Source: a virus
Direction: 5' to 3' (one strand)
DNA length: 40,183 nucleotides
IMG/VR virus record: IMGVR_UViG_3300046477_000356
Location: 1 to 40,183 of that record
The translations under genes were made by a program, and so were the position numbers. The notes below the pieces were generated by a model. The model was not told where the DNA came from, ran no database searches, and saw nothing but the letters and a program-made list of their open reading frames with translations. This document shows, one piece after another, positions 32,142-39,216 of this stretch. How positions within the stretch are numbered: position 1 is the stretch's first letter; every line of letters starts with the position of its first letter.

Positions 32142-32263
32142 GTGGATTACTCCTATCCAGTTCGGGAACAGTTCAACGGCGACATTGCCGATGACGAGCG
32201 CCACCCTGATATGGTGATGATGCCGGCGGTGGCTCCGGTGATGATGAAAACGGCGGTGGTGCC

Positions 32264-32434
32264 TCATCGTGCCCCGACCGGGCGATCGGGCCAGCCGGCG
32301 GCAACCTGCTCCCAGAATATGCGCTCCGATTCCTCGTCCGTAAAATAGAACTGCGGATAGATCACGGCCTCGCCATTCGGAGCGGCGGGCGGCAGAACCT
32401 TGAACTCGGGCGGTGGCGGGGGTTGCTTTTTCAT
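32264..32434 (-). CDS. Small protein with poly-Pro start, 56 aa
   Basis: Starts MKKQPPPPPEFKVLPPAAP, then a compact domain YPQFYFTDEESERIFWEQVAAGWPDRP. It is missed by length cut-offs, yet its ATG overlaps the terminase stop (ATGA) and its stop overlaps another ATG in the same way. This double coupling supports a real gene. Function unknown. Confidence 0.6.
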   Translation of the reverse strand: MKKQPPPPPEFKVLPPAAPNGEAVIYPQFYFTDEESERIFWEQVAAGWPDRPVGAR

Positions 32435-34527
32435 CGTGCCCTCATTGGCATCGCGCTCGCATACGCCCTTCCGGTGCGTTCGTCTATGCGCATGTTCTGC
32501 TGGTCATCCTCCGCCTCGGGGGCGCGGGTCGCCGTCAGGCCGCAAAACGCTTCCAGCCCCTCGACCAGCAGCCGGTACGGCCCCTCCTCGGCGTCGTCCT
32601 GCAGCCGCCCGCGCGTAAATTCCCTCGTATACCCGCCGGCCAGCGCGCGCAGCGTCCAGCGCGCCCGGGGGCTTATCTCGACCGCCGGCATCCCGCGCAC
32701 CGTGCGCGCCAGCGCGTCGCGCAGGAACATCTGGCCCGTCACCCGGTCGCCGCCGACCCGCGCCTCGGCGACCGACGCGCGCACCGCCTGCATCAGCCCG
32801 ACATTCATCATCTGGTCGCTGTGCCGGTCGGGCACGACCCACACCGGGCGGTTCGGCCGCGAGATCATCCGGTCGGGCAGCGGCAGCTTCAGCATGTCGT
32901 CCCACGGCCGCGCCACCGGGACAGCGCGCACGCTGGACGTGTCGATCTCCTGGGCGGCCGCCTGCACGATGTCGCCGGCGCGCTCGGCCGGTCCGCCCTC
33001 GAACACCCAGTCGGCGAGAATCCGCAGCTTGCCCTCGAACGCCTGGACCAGCATGGCCGTGGTCATCGAGGCGGTGGCGTTGCCCGCCAGGAACAGGTGC
33101 TGCCCGGCGGCCAGCGCCGCGCCCTCGACGACGTGGTTCTCCGGGTTGAACCCGTCATATATGGGGACAGCGGCGCCGCCGCCGTCGCGCGTCTGCGCGT
33201 AGGCCAGCGCGTTCGCGGTGTCGCGGATGCCGTGCGGGAACGAGAGGAGTTGCGCCTCCAATTCGGGCTGGGGCCTCGCGAAGATGACTTCGCCCGCCGC
33301 GAACAGCGGCTGCAGCCCCTCGACAAAGGCCGCCTGCCCGCCGCCGCGCGTGCCGCTGATCGCGTGGACGCCCTTGACCGGGATCGTATAGCCCCGGCGC
33401 ACCTGCTCCTGGCGGATCGGCTGCATCAGCCATTGTTCGAGGCCGTCCAGTTCGGCCATCACCCACACGGGGTCGAAGCGCTCGGCGATGTCAAAGATCA
33501 GCGAGACGGTTTCGTCCGGGGCGATGAACTCGGAGCCGCTCGCCCAGACGACGAGGCGGCGGTTGACCCACGACCACGCCGCCCAGCCGAGGGAGGCGGC
33601 CTGTTTCCCGCTCGCCCGACGCGGGTCGACAAAGGCGTAAACGCCCTCCCAGGTCCGCACCCGGGGCTCGTATTTGAACATCGCCCGGGTGAAGCGGCGG
33701 TCGGACGAGCTCGTCGCCTCGCACATGTATTCCTGCGCGTAGAGGTCCATGTTGCCGCGGTAGTCGTACTTAAGCTGGTCGATCTTCGCGAGGGGCCACT
33801 TCGCCGGCCAGGTCGCGACGCGCTCGCCGCGCTCACCCAATGACTCGATCGGGAATTTAACGGTCTTCATCCCGTCTTTTTCGAGCCGCTCGGGCAGACT
33901 GTTCGAGCCGCGGCGGGTGCCGAGGAAGCGGCCCCAGGTCGTGAGCGCGTCTTCGAGGCAGGGCTGGAAGGTCTGCTTCAGCCAGCGCCAGGTTTCCTCG
34001 CGCTCGGTGTCGGTGCGCTTTTCCTCCGGGTCTTCGATGTCGTCCACGATGAAGGCGTCCGGGCGCCACTGGCGGAACTTCAACCCGGTGATCTTCTGGT
34101 CGCGGCCGAGGGCCTGGATGCAGATGCCGCTCGCCAGCACGAGCTTGCCGGCCTGCTCGGTCTCGCCGCGCAGCTTGCCGAAAAGCCCGTCCTTCTCGTC
34201 GAAAAACGGGTTTACGTCGATCTCGTTGGCGATGGCGTCGATGCGGTCGCAGGCGCGCGGGAAGCTGGGGCCGATGATGACGAGGTTGTGGAACTCGCGG
34301 AACGTGGCCTTCAGAAGCGCGGTCTCCTCGGTATAGGTCGTCTTGGCGACGCCGCGGAACCCCTCGACCGAGAGGCGAGGGGCCGGGCTGTTGATTGCCG
34401 CGACAAGCTGGCGGTGGGCTTCGGGCGAGGCGTCGGGATGGCGGTGGGCAAAGAGGTAGCGGTGCGCGAGCCAGCGATCGGCGCGCAGCCGCTTTAGAAG
34501 TGCGAGGTGCTCGGCCTCCTCGGTCAT
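32431..34527 (-). CDS. terL: Terminase large subunit, 698 aa
   Basis: The N-terminal ATPase has RLSVEGFRGVAKTTYTEE (variant Walker A, about residues 56-64) and DAFIVDDIEDPEEKRTD (Walker B plus catalytic Glu, about 159-166). The C-terminal RNase-H-like nuclease starts at VYAFVDPRRASGKQ with candidate metal Asp301, then WVMAELDGLEQWLMQPI and AFVEGLQPLFAAGEV. About 200 extra C-terminal residues follow. It pumps DNA into the head and cuts it. No separate small subunit is recognised; the two small genes just upstream are the places to look. Confidence 0.9.
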   Translation of the reverse strand: MTEEAEHLALLKRLRADRWLAHRYLFAHRHPDASPEAHRQLVAAINSPAPRLSVEGFRGVAKTTYTEETALLKATFREFHNLVIIGPSFPRACDRIDAIANEIDVNPFFDEKDGLFGKLRGETEQAGKLVLASGICIQALGRDQKITGLKFRQWRPDAFIVDDIEDPEEKRTDTEREETWRWLKQTFQPCLEDALTTWGRFLGTRRGSNSLPERLEKDGMKTVKFPIESLGERGERVATWPAKWPLAKIDQLKYDYRGNMDLYAQEYMCEATSSSDRRFTRAMFKYEPRVRTWEGVYAFVDPRRASGKQAASLGWAAWSWVNRRLVVWASGSEFIAPDETVSLIFDIAERFDPVWVMAELDGLEQWLMQPIRQEQVRRGYTIPVKGVHAISGTRGGGQAAFVEGLQPLFAAGEVIFARPQPELEAQLLSFPHGIRDTANALAYAQTRDGGGAAVPIYDGFNPENHVVEGAALAAGQHLFLAGNATASMTTAMLVQAFEGKLRILADWVFEGGPAERAGDIVQAAAQEIDTSSVRAVPVARPWDDMLKLPLPDRMISRPNRPVWVVPDRHSDQMMNVGLMQAVRASVAEARVGGDRVTGQMFLRDALARTVRGMPAVEISPRARWTLRALAGGYTREFTRGRLQDDAEEGPYRLLVEGLEAFCGLTATRAPEAEDDQQNMRIDERTGRAYASAMPMRAR

Positions 34528-34718
34528 TCGTCCGCCGATTCCTCGATCATGTCGGATGCCCGGCGCAGCGCGTCGGCCACCGCTTTGCGCGACCTCGGGT
34601 CGTCGGCCACGTCGTCAACCCACACGGCAAGCCCGCCCTGGTAATCCTGGCGCAACGTCACCTTGTACGTCACCGGCCTTCGGTACGCTCCGATGGAAAT
34701 GACGCCGCGCCCGGTCAT
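34524..34718 (-). CDS. Hypothetical protein, 64 aa
   Basis: Begins MTGRGVISIGAYRRPVTYKVTLRQDYQGG and ends in a helix RKAVADALRRASDMIEESADE. Both ends are ATGA overlaps, the second with terL. Possible small terminase or regulator by position only; too short for a typical TerS. Confidence 0.55.
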   Translation of the reverse strand: MTGRGVISIGAYRRPVTYKVTLRQDYQGGLAVWVDDVADDPRSRKAVADALRRASDMIEESADE

Positions 34719-34954
34719 TTCTCCAGCGCCGCCTCGATCATCGCGCGCCATACGTCCGTTGGATAAAAGTCAACGTCGCGCAGGTCGGGGGCGGCGCTGA
34801 CCATCGCCTCGCTCGGCTCGCGCATCGCTTCGAGCGCCGCTCGTGCGGAACGGTAAAACACTTCCCGTTCAACGTAGGAAAGACTGCCGGGCCATTGGTC
34901 GTAGTAGTTTTTCGCATACATTGCCCGCGCCATCTGCTCGATCATCTCGCTCAT
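34715..34954 (-). CDS. Conserved small phage protein, 79 aa
   Basis: MSEMIEQMARAMYAKNYYDQW...FYRSARAALEAMREPSEAMVSAA...VWRAMIEAALEK matches a familiar phage family of unknown function (ARA-x-Y ... W ... ARAALEAMREP ... M ... W-x-x-MI-x-AAL). It starts and ends with ATGA overlaps. Confidence 0.75.
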   Translation of the reverse strand: MSEMIEQMARAMYAKNYYDQWPGSLSYVEREVFYRSARAALEAMREPSEAMVSAAPDLRDVDFYPTDVWRAMIEAALEK

Positions 34955-35178
34955 TCGTCTACCAGATCGCTCCGAATTGCCAGAGCCAGCGAGCCGATCG
35001 CTTCCAAAGTGGACACCTGGCCCCACCCGTAAGTGATAAAGCTGCTGTCTCGATTGACAAAAACAGCGGTGATGAATTGCAGATCGGGATACTCTCCAGC
35101 CTCGATCCGATCGGCCGCCCCTCGCAGCATCGCCACGATGTCAACCGGATTTTCAAGCCTGACAACCTCGGCGATCAT
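34951..35178 (-). CDS. Conserved small phage protein, 75 aa
   Basis: The opening IAEVVRLENPVDIVAMLRGAADRIEAGEYPDLQFITAVFV resembles a small phage family with the IEAGEYGD-type motif. The rest (FITYGWGQVSTLEAIGSLALAI) completes an alpha/beta fold. No activity known. Coupled by ATGA on both sides. Confidence 0.65.
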   Translation of the reverse strand: MIAEVVRLENPVDIVAMLRGAADRIEAGEYPDLQFITAVFVNRDSSFITYGWGQVSTLEAIGSLALAIRSDLVDE

Positions 35179-35453
35179 AGCCGCCGCGGCAGATTGCGGA
35201 CGACCCACTCGACGGTCGAGATGTCGGCGGCGAAGCGCGCCGGGTCGGCGCACACGACGTCCACGCCGGCGTTGATGACCATGACCGGCAGCGCCGCGGC
35301 GGGCAGCGCCACCGTTACCGCGCCGTCAACCGCCTTGAAAAGCCCCGATTGCGTGCAGGCCGCCACGATGCGCGCCGTCACCGCCGGGTCGGCCGGCTGC
35401 ATCGGGCCGCACGCGGCGAGCGCGAGAAATGCCAGGACATGCAGGTGTTTCAT
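35175..35453 (-). CDS. Small lipoprotein, 92 aa
   Basis: MKHLHVLAFLALAACGPMQP carries a lipobox (LAAC), so it should be lipidated after export. The mature domain (PAVTARIVAACTQSGLFKAVDGAVTVALPAAALPVMVINAGVDVV) is hydrophobic and helical. Together with the small lipoprotein before it, it is a candidate for an outer-membrane spanin-like or envelope function. GGGGGC lies before the ATG. Confidence 0.65.
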   Translation of the reverse strand: MKHLHVLAFLALAACGPMQPADPAVTARIVAACTQSGLFKAVDGAVTVALPAAALPVMVINAGVDVVCADPARFAADISTVEWVVRNLPRRL

Positions 35454-35463
35454 TCGATGCCCC

Positions 35464-35556
35464 CTATTCATAGCGGGCGTGGCCGACGGCCAGGAAGTAG
35501 AGCATCCCGGCGACCGTCGCGGCAACCACCGCCCAGAAAACGACGATGCCGGTCAA
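35464..35556 (-). CDS. Tiny single-span membrane peptide, 30 aa
   Basis: TTG start overlapping the previous stop (TTGA). The product LTGIVVFWAVVAATVAGMLYFLAVGHARYE is almost entirely one transmembrane helix. No ATG is present, so it could be chance, but the interval between two lipoprotein genes is otherwise empty. Confidence 0.35.
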   Translation of the reverse strand: MTGIVVFWAVVAATVAGMLYFLAVGHARYE

Positions 35557-35675
35557 TGCCCCTCGCAAACGGTTGGGCCGAGGGGGTCGACGCGGTCGCA
35601 ATGCACGCAGCCGGCGGCCAGCAGCGCGATCAGGAAGGCCGCGGAGCGTATATCCGAAAGGCTACGGAGTGACAT
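35553..35675 (-). CDS. Very small lipoprotein, Rz1-like in size, 40 aa
   Basis: MSLRSLSDIRSAAFLIALLAAGCVHCDRVDPLGPTVCEGH has a basic start, a hydrophobic core and a lipobox LAAGC; two further cysteines follow. Its ATG overlaps the preceding TAA (TAATG). Size and lipobox resemble outer-membrane spanin Rz1, but Rz1 is usually Pro-rich and embedded in Rz. Confidence 0.6.
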   Translation of the reverse strand: MSLRSLSDIRSAAFLIALLAAGCVHCDRVDPLGPTVCEGH

Positions 35676-35998
35676 TATGGCGCGGGCCTCGCCGGGATGA
35701 AGCCGCCGACCGGGGGCGCGGGCTCTACCGGCACGACAGGCGGGGCCGCGATGGCGGCGATCGTCGCGTCCTTGTTCTGCGACGAGTTCGAGGAGCCGAT
35801 CCAGTAGCCGGCCGCCACCATCGCCAGCGCCTTCACCGTCTCCATCAAATTGTTGAACGCCTGCGTGTCCTTGTAAAGCGCGCTGACCGCGAGGCCGCCG
35901 CCGAGGAGCAGGAAGACCGAGACGGTGACGAACAAGGCCCCCAGCGCGTTGAAGCGCCAGCCAACCTGGTCGGTGGGGCTCGGTGTCGGCAGCGGCAT
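35675..35998 (-). CDS. Holin-like two-span membrane protein, 107 aa
   Basis: Two hydrophobic helices (FNALGALFVTVSVFLLLGGGLAVSALY and LMETVKALAMVAAGYWIGSS) are followed by SNSSQNKDATIAAIAAPP and a Pro-rich tail ending FIPARPAP. The GYWIGSS-x-S-x-NK pattern is common in holin-like phage membrane proteins. GAGGAGG precedes the ATG. It is the first gene of the late operon and 24 kb from the endolysin. Confidence 0.7.
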   Translation of the reverse strand: MPLPTPSPTDQVGWRFNALGALFVTVSVFLLLGGGLAVSALYKDTQAFNNLMETVKALAMVAAGYWIGSSNSSQNKDATIAAIAAPPVVPVEPAPPVGGFIPARPAP

Positions 35999-36127
35999 GT
36001 CAATCCTCCTCGATCCCCGGCCCGCCCCCCAAGCGTGCCATCGCTCGCGGGCACAAAGCCCGCCACGGGCCGGGGACCGCAACCTCTCTACCGCGCCGGC
36101 CGAATGTATGCAATGGGGAAAATGAAA

Positions 36128-36157
36128 CGGCCCCGCCGGGGAATGAGAGCGGGGCCG
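36128..36157 (-). terminator. Strong hairpin in divergent region, leftward terminator-like
   Basis: A 9-bp perfect GC stem (36128-36136 and 36149-36157) with a 12-base loop is followed on the minus strand by TTTCATTTT. In that direction it has the form of an intrinsic terminator, between the rightward promoter candidate and the late operon. Confidence 0.5.
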
Positions 36158-36164
36158 CTCATGC

Positions 36165-36192
36165 TTGACAGCCGGCGTGACGGCAATCTAGC
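36165..36192 (+). promoter_or_regulatory. Candidate rightward promoter of the right arm
   Basis: TTGACA at 36165-36170 and TCTAGC at 36187-36192 with a 16-base spacer. It precedes the first plus-strand gene by about 60 bases. The -35 is perfect and the -10 is weak. Region 35999-36249 holds no other gene. Confidence 0.45.
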
Positions 36193-36249
36193 GTGTGCGT
36201 CGCGGGTCTTCGCCGCCCCGCGCGCAACCGGCCATGGGAGGGCCTTGCC

Positions 36250-36600
36250 ATGTCAGATACAACTCCGAACCGCAAACATCAAGCCTCGCTGGCCGACACG
36301 ATGACCCCGGAAGATTTCTGGCGTGACCTATGCGAGAAGGACGACCGCACGAGCCCGGAAGATTACCCGGACATGGCTCTCGTTACCCAGAACGAGCTTG
36401 TCTACATGCTAACCGCCTACGGCGACCAGCGCGCCCGCGAGGCCCGGGCGGCGGCGATCGAGGAGGCGGCGAAAACGTACCGTTACATCATTGCTCAATG
36501 CGGAATACCCGATCCCGACGAAGCGTGCCGCCAGATATTGGCGACGTGTTTACGTGCCCTCACCGATGTCCCGCCGCGGCCCGAGGGAGGCGAGGGGTGA
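36250..36600 (+). CDS. Hypothetical phage protein, 116 aa
   Basis: GGGAGGG precedes the ATG. The middle reads QNELVYMLTAYGDQRAREARAAAIEEAAKTYRYI, a helical pattern shared by small phage proteins, after a disordered start (SDTTPNRKHQASLADTM). It ends GGEG and its stop overlaps the next GTG. Function unknown. Confidence 0.65.
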   Translation: MSDTTPNRKHQASLADTMTPEDFWRDLCEKDDRTSPEDYPDMALVTQNELVYMLTAYGDQRAREARAAAIEEAAKTYRYIIAQCGIPDPDEACRQILATCLRALTDVPPRPEGGEG

Positions 36601-36881
36601 GCAACCTGGTGCGCGGCTCCGGACAACTCGGGCTCGCCGAGCAGGAGCGCGCTCTCGCCATGATTCGCTCCGGCGCCCGCCAGCGCGACGTCGCGGCCAT
36701 CCTCGGCGTCACCAAGAACACGATCGCCGGAATCTGGCGCCGCCACGGCAGGCCGGCCACCCCCGAGCCCACGACGCTCTGGACCCGCTGCGCCGCCCTG
36801 GAAGCCCGCCTCGCCGCCGTCGTCGCCGAGAACGACGGCATCGGCCGCATCCCCGGCTCGAACGAGGCGCCGCGGCGGTGA
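36597..36881 (+). CDS. Helix-turn-helix protein, 94 aa
   Basis: GTG start in a GTGA overlap. Residues about 13-45 are EQERALAMIRSGARQRDVAAILGVTKNTIAGIWRRHGRP, a resolvase/GcrA-like HTH (RDVAAILGVTKNTIAGIW). A short coiled coil (ALEARLAAVVAEN) follows. It probably binds DNA and may regulate the methyltransferase gene to which it is coupled by GTGA. Confidence 0.7.
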   Translation: MSNLVRGSGQLGLAEQERALAMIRSGARQRDVAAILGVTKNTIAGIWRRHGRPATPEPTTLWTRCAALEARLAAVVAENDGIGRIPGSNEAPRR

Positions 36882-37066
36882 GCGTCCGCATCATCACCGG
36901 CGACGCGCTGACCGAGTTGAACCGGCTGCCGGAGGGCAGCGTGCATTGCTGCGTGACCTCGCCGCCGTTGCGTACTTGCGGCGGTGATGTTATTCTGGGC
37001 GCATGGAACCAGAAGATTTGGCCTACGCGGCGGGGGTCATCGACAGCGACGGATATATCGGCGTGA
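36878..37066 (+). pseudogene. N-terminal stub of beta-class DNA methyltransferase (copy 1)
   Basis: VSVRIITGDALTELNRLPEGSVHCCVTSPP is the N-terminus of a phage beta-class methyltransferase ending in the catalytic S-P-P of motif IV; the next codon should be Tyr or Trp but reads LRTCGGDV and the frame runs 32 codons into the homing endonuclease gene. Composition is GC-rich like the phage. The GTGA overlap with the HTH gene shows that this is the original 5' end. Confidence 0.8.
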
Positions 37067-37482
37067 AGCGGAACACGTATTCGATGCGACGAGTAGGTGA
37101 TTGCGCCCAGCCGACGTACAGCGAGCGTGTCTGCGTCAAACAAGTTGAGCCGCAGGCTGTCTATCTACTCAAGGACATGTTCGGCGGGACGCTAACGATG
37201 GGAAAGCCGACCGCAAAGAAGGGCCGCCCGCTTCATACGTGGCAGACGACAGACATAAAGGCGGCAGACTGTCTCCTTGCAATCATGCCGTACCTTCGGA
37301 TCAAACGAGAGCAGGCGTTGAACTGCCTCGATTTGCGTGCGGTAAAGGAGCGCAGCAAGTCGGCCAGGGTATCGCGTGGGCGGGGGCATCGAGGTTCAGC
37401 GCCGCGCACCGACGAGCACTCGTCTCTCATGGAAAAGGCATATCAGAAGGGGAAAGCACTGAACGCGGTCGGCGTTCGATGA
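37003..37482 (+). CDS. LAGLIDADG homing endonuclease, 159 aa
   Basis: The dodecapeptide YAAGVIDSDGYIGV with Asp near residue 14 is a single LAGLIDADG motif, followed by VKQVEPQAVYLLKDMFGG, TWQTTDIKAADCLLAIMPYLRIKREQALNCLDLR, the standard alpha/beta fold. A single-motif enzyme would act as a homodimer, cutting a long recognition site in intronless or inteinless methyltransferase alleles. It ends with an ATGA overlap to the replacement N-terminus. Confidence 0.85.
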   Translation: MEPEDLAYAAGVIDSDGYIGVKRNTYSMRRVGDCAQPTYSERVCVKQVEPQAVYLLKDMFGGTLTMGKPTAKKGRPLHTWQTTDIKAADCLLAIMPYLRIKREQALNCLDLRAVKERSKSARVSRGRGHRGSAPRTDEHSSLMEKAYQKGKALNAVGVR

Positions 37483-37577
37483 GTGTGCAGATAATCACAG
37501 GTGACGCATTGGGAGTGCTCAAGGGTATGGCGTCTGAGAGTGTGCATACGTGCATCACTTCTCCGCCATACTATTGA
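37479..37577 (+). CDS. Replacement N-terminus of DNA methyltransferase (copy 2), 32 aa
   Basis: MSVQIITGDALGVLKGMASESVHTCITSPPYY is about 60% identical to copy 1 (17 of 28 aligned residues) and includes the full catalytic SPPY. Its TGA lies at TATTGAA, where the body of the enzyme continues in another frame. The stop overlaps a TTG start (TTGA) of the next frame. Either reinitiation makes a two-piece enzyme or the gene is frameshifted. Confidence 0.7.
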   Translation: MSVQIITGDALGVLKGMASESVHTCITSPPYY

Positions 37578-39181
37578 ATGGGCTGCGGGATTACGGGACG
37601 GCGACGTGGGAGGGAGGCGATCCAGCGTGCGATCACAAACAAGGCCGGCCTGGGGCGGGGCGGGCGGACGGTATCGTTGACGAGCGTGGCCAACGCAACC
37701 GCGATGGTGTCGGGTCAATGGGCGGCGATTGCAAGTGCGGCGCTCGCCGAATCGACGCGCAGCTCGGCCTGGAAGCGACGCCCGACGCCTACGTGGCGGC
37801 GATGGTCGGGGTGTTCCGCGAGGTGCGCCGCGTGCTGCGGAGCGACGGCACTCTCTGGCTCAACATCGGCGACAGCTATGCGAACGACGGCAAGTGGGGC
37901 GGCAAGACCAGCGGCAAGCATGTCCCGGCGCTTGCCGGTGATACGGGCATTGGCCGCCGTCGGCAGAACACCGGGTTGAAATCCAAAGACTTGATCGGCA
38001 TCCCGTGGGCTTTAGCAAAGGCGCTCCGCGATCCCTACTATACCGGAACGATCAGCCGCGAAGTCGACCGGGTGTGGCTCGCCGCCATTATCGACGGCGA
38101 GGGATGCTTCTTCATTCACAAGCGAAAGGCTGGCACATCAGCCTATAGCAGCTTTGTTCGGGCCGACGGCACGGAGGCACATTATTCCCGCACGGCGGAT
38201 ACCTACGAGGTTGGTCTCGAAATTTCGAACACCAGCAAAGCCTTAATAGACAGGGTCGCCGAGATAGTGCCGGGAGGTACGTTTACAACCCAAGGCCCGG
38301 AGCAAAACGCACGCCGAAGGCAGACAATTTATCGCTGGCGGCTTGCGCCGAACGAAACGAAGCGGCTGGCGCAAGAATTATATCCGCACCTGGTAGCGAA
38401 ACAGCATCAAGCTCGGTTAATTTTTTCCTGTCCATCCAGCGGCGATGCCGGTGCCGCCGCACATGAGGCGATGATGGCTCTGCATAATGGAGCAGGTACA
38501 TCCGTCAACTTTCCCGCGCCACCATCACTATTTGAGCCGGGATGGTATCTAAGACAGGACATAATATGGGGAAAACCCAACCCGATGCCCGAGAGCGTCA
38601 CCGATCGCTGCACCAAGGCGCACGAGTACCTGTTCCTGCTGAGCAAGAGCAAGCGGTACTATTTCGACGCCGGCGCGGTCAAAGAGAACCGCAGCCATGA
38701 TGAGGACGCCAACACCTTTCGTGGCGGTTGCTACGTTTCAGGCGATACCGACAACGGCACGCTGGGAAAGCGCCGAATTCCGGGCAACAAGCGGCACAAA
38801 CATCAGGCCGCCTACGAGCAAGGCGATCATCGCTCACGGACGAAAGCCGGGCTGCTGGCGTATTGCGACAGGGAGCGCGCCGCCGATCAGAACGATCTCG
38901 GCTCCCGTAATAAGCGCTCGGTCTGGACGATAGCGACCGCGCCGTTCCCCGAGGCGCACTTCGCCACCTTCCCGCCCGCCCTCGTCGAGCCGTGCATCAA
39001 AGCCGGATGCCCCGCCGGCGGCACCGTCCTCGACCCCTTCCTAGGCGCCGGCACGACAGCCCTCGTCGCCGATCGCCTCGGCCGCTCCGCCATCGGCATC
39101 GAACTCAACCTAGCCTACGCCGAGATGGCCCGCCAGCGCATCGCCGACGACGCCGGACTTTTCTTCCAAGCCGCCAAGTGA
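37574..39181 (+). CDS. Beta-class DNA methyltransferase body with in-frame homing endonuclease domain, 535 aa
   Basis: The protein begins LNGLRDYGTATWEGGDPACDHK, which follows the SPPY motif in phage N6-adenine/N4-cytosine methyltransferases. It continues TLWLNIGDSYANDG, KDLIGIPWALAKALRD, then an insertion of about 169 residues, then GWYLRQDIIWGKPNPMPESVTDRCTKAHEYLFLLSKS and motif I VLDPFLGAGTTALVADRLGR near the C-terminus. The catalytic motif is not in this chain. It would use S-adenosylmethionine to methylate DNA, perhaps against restriction. Activity is doubtful unless the split and insertion are removed or complemented. Confidence 0.75.
   Translation: MNGLRDYGTATWEGGDPACDHKQGRPGAGRADGIVDERGQRNRDGVGSMGGDCKCGARRIDAQLGLEATPDAYVAAMVGVFREVRRVLRSDGTLWLNIGDSYANDGKWGGKTSGKHVPALAGDTGIGRRRQNTGLKSKDLIGIPWALAKALRDPYYTGTISREVDRVWLAAIIDGEGCFFIHKRKAGTSAYSSFVRADGTEAHYSRTADTYEVGLEISNTSKALIDRVAEIVPGGTFTTQGPEQNARRRQTIYRWRLAPNETKRLAQELYPHLVAKQHQARLIFSCPSSGDAGAAAHEAMMALHNGAGTSVNFPAPPSLFEPGWYLRQDIIWGKPNPMPESVTDRCTKAHEYLFLLSKSKRYYFDAGAVKENRSHDEDANTFRGGCYVSGDTDNGTLGKRRIPGNKRHKHQAAYEQGDHRSRTKAGLLAYCDRERAADQNDLGSRNKRSVWTIATAPFPEAHFATFPPALVEPCIKAGCPAGGTVLDPFLGAGTTALVADRLGRSAIGIELNLAYAEMARQRIADDAGLFFQAAK
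38033..38539 (+). mobile_element. In-frame LAGLIDADG insertion 2 inside methyltransferase
   Basis: Between ALRD and GWYLRQ, normally adjacent or nearly so in the family, lie about 169 codons with EVDRVWLAAIIDGEGCFFIHK (LAGLIDADG-like), GLEISNTSKALIDRVAEIVPGG and LAQELYPHLVAKQHQARLIF. No intein ends are seen (no N-terminal Cys/Ser splice block or C-terminal His-Asn). The frame stays open through the insert and into the following exon. Confidence 0.7.
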
Positions 39182-39197
39182 CCAACGAATTGGTCAC
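39178..39197 (+). terminator. Hairpin over the methyltransferase stop
   Basis: A perfect 8-bp stem (39178-39185, 39190-39197) with loop CGAA includes the TGA. It is followed by CACTTTCG, a weak T-run. A terminator or an operator are both possible. Confidence 0.4.
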
Positions 39198-39204
39198 CAC
39201 TTTC

Positions 39205-39216
39205 GTAACGCGTTAC
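39205..39216. promoter_or_regulatory. 12-bp perfect palindrome
   Basis: GTAACGCGTTAC reads the same on both strands, eight bases after the preceding hairpin. It resembles a dimeric repressor operator. A TTGACA on the minus strand follows at 39228-39223 but has no convincing -10. Confidence 0.4.

Larger units (their letters stand above)
36968..37579 (+). mobile_element. Homing-endonuclease insertion 1 with replacement MTase N-terminus
   Basis: The insertion begins just after CCGCCG of the SPP motif in copy 1 and ends just before the GLRDYG codons of the original methyltransferase. It carries a LAGLIDADG gene and a second, less GC-rich methyltransferase N-terminus that stops at the same motif. 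I infer acquisition by homing or recombination; borders may be off by a few bases. Confidence 0.65.

Noticed and set aside
32413-33843. 476-codon plus-strand ORF opposite terL
   Set aside because: Shadow of a confident terminase gene, with no domain.
38033-38539. Canonical intein in the methyltransferase
   Set aside because: No N-terminal Cys/Ser splice block and no C-terminal His-Asn plus Cys/Ser/Thr were found; only the endonuclease domain is seen.
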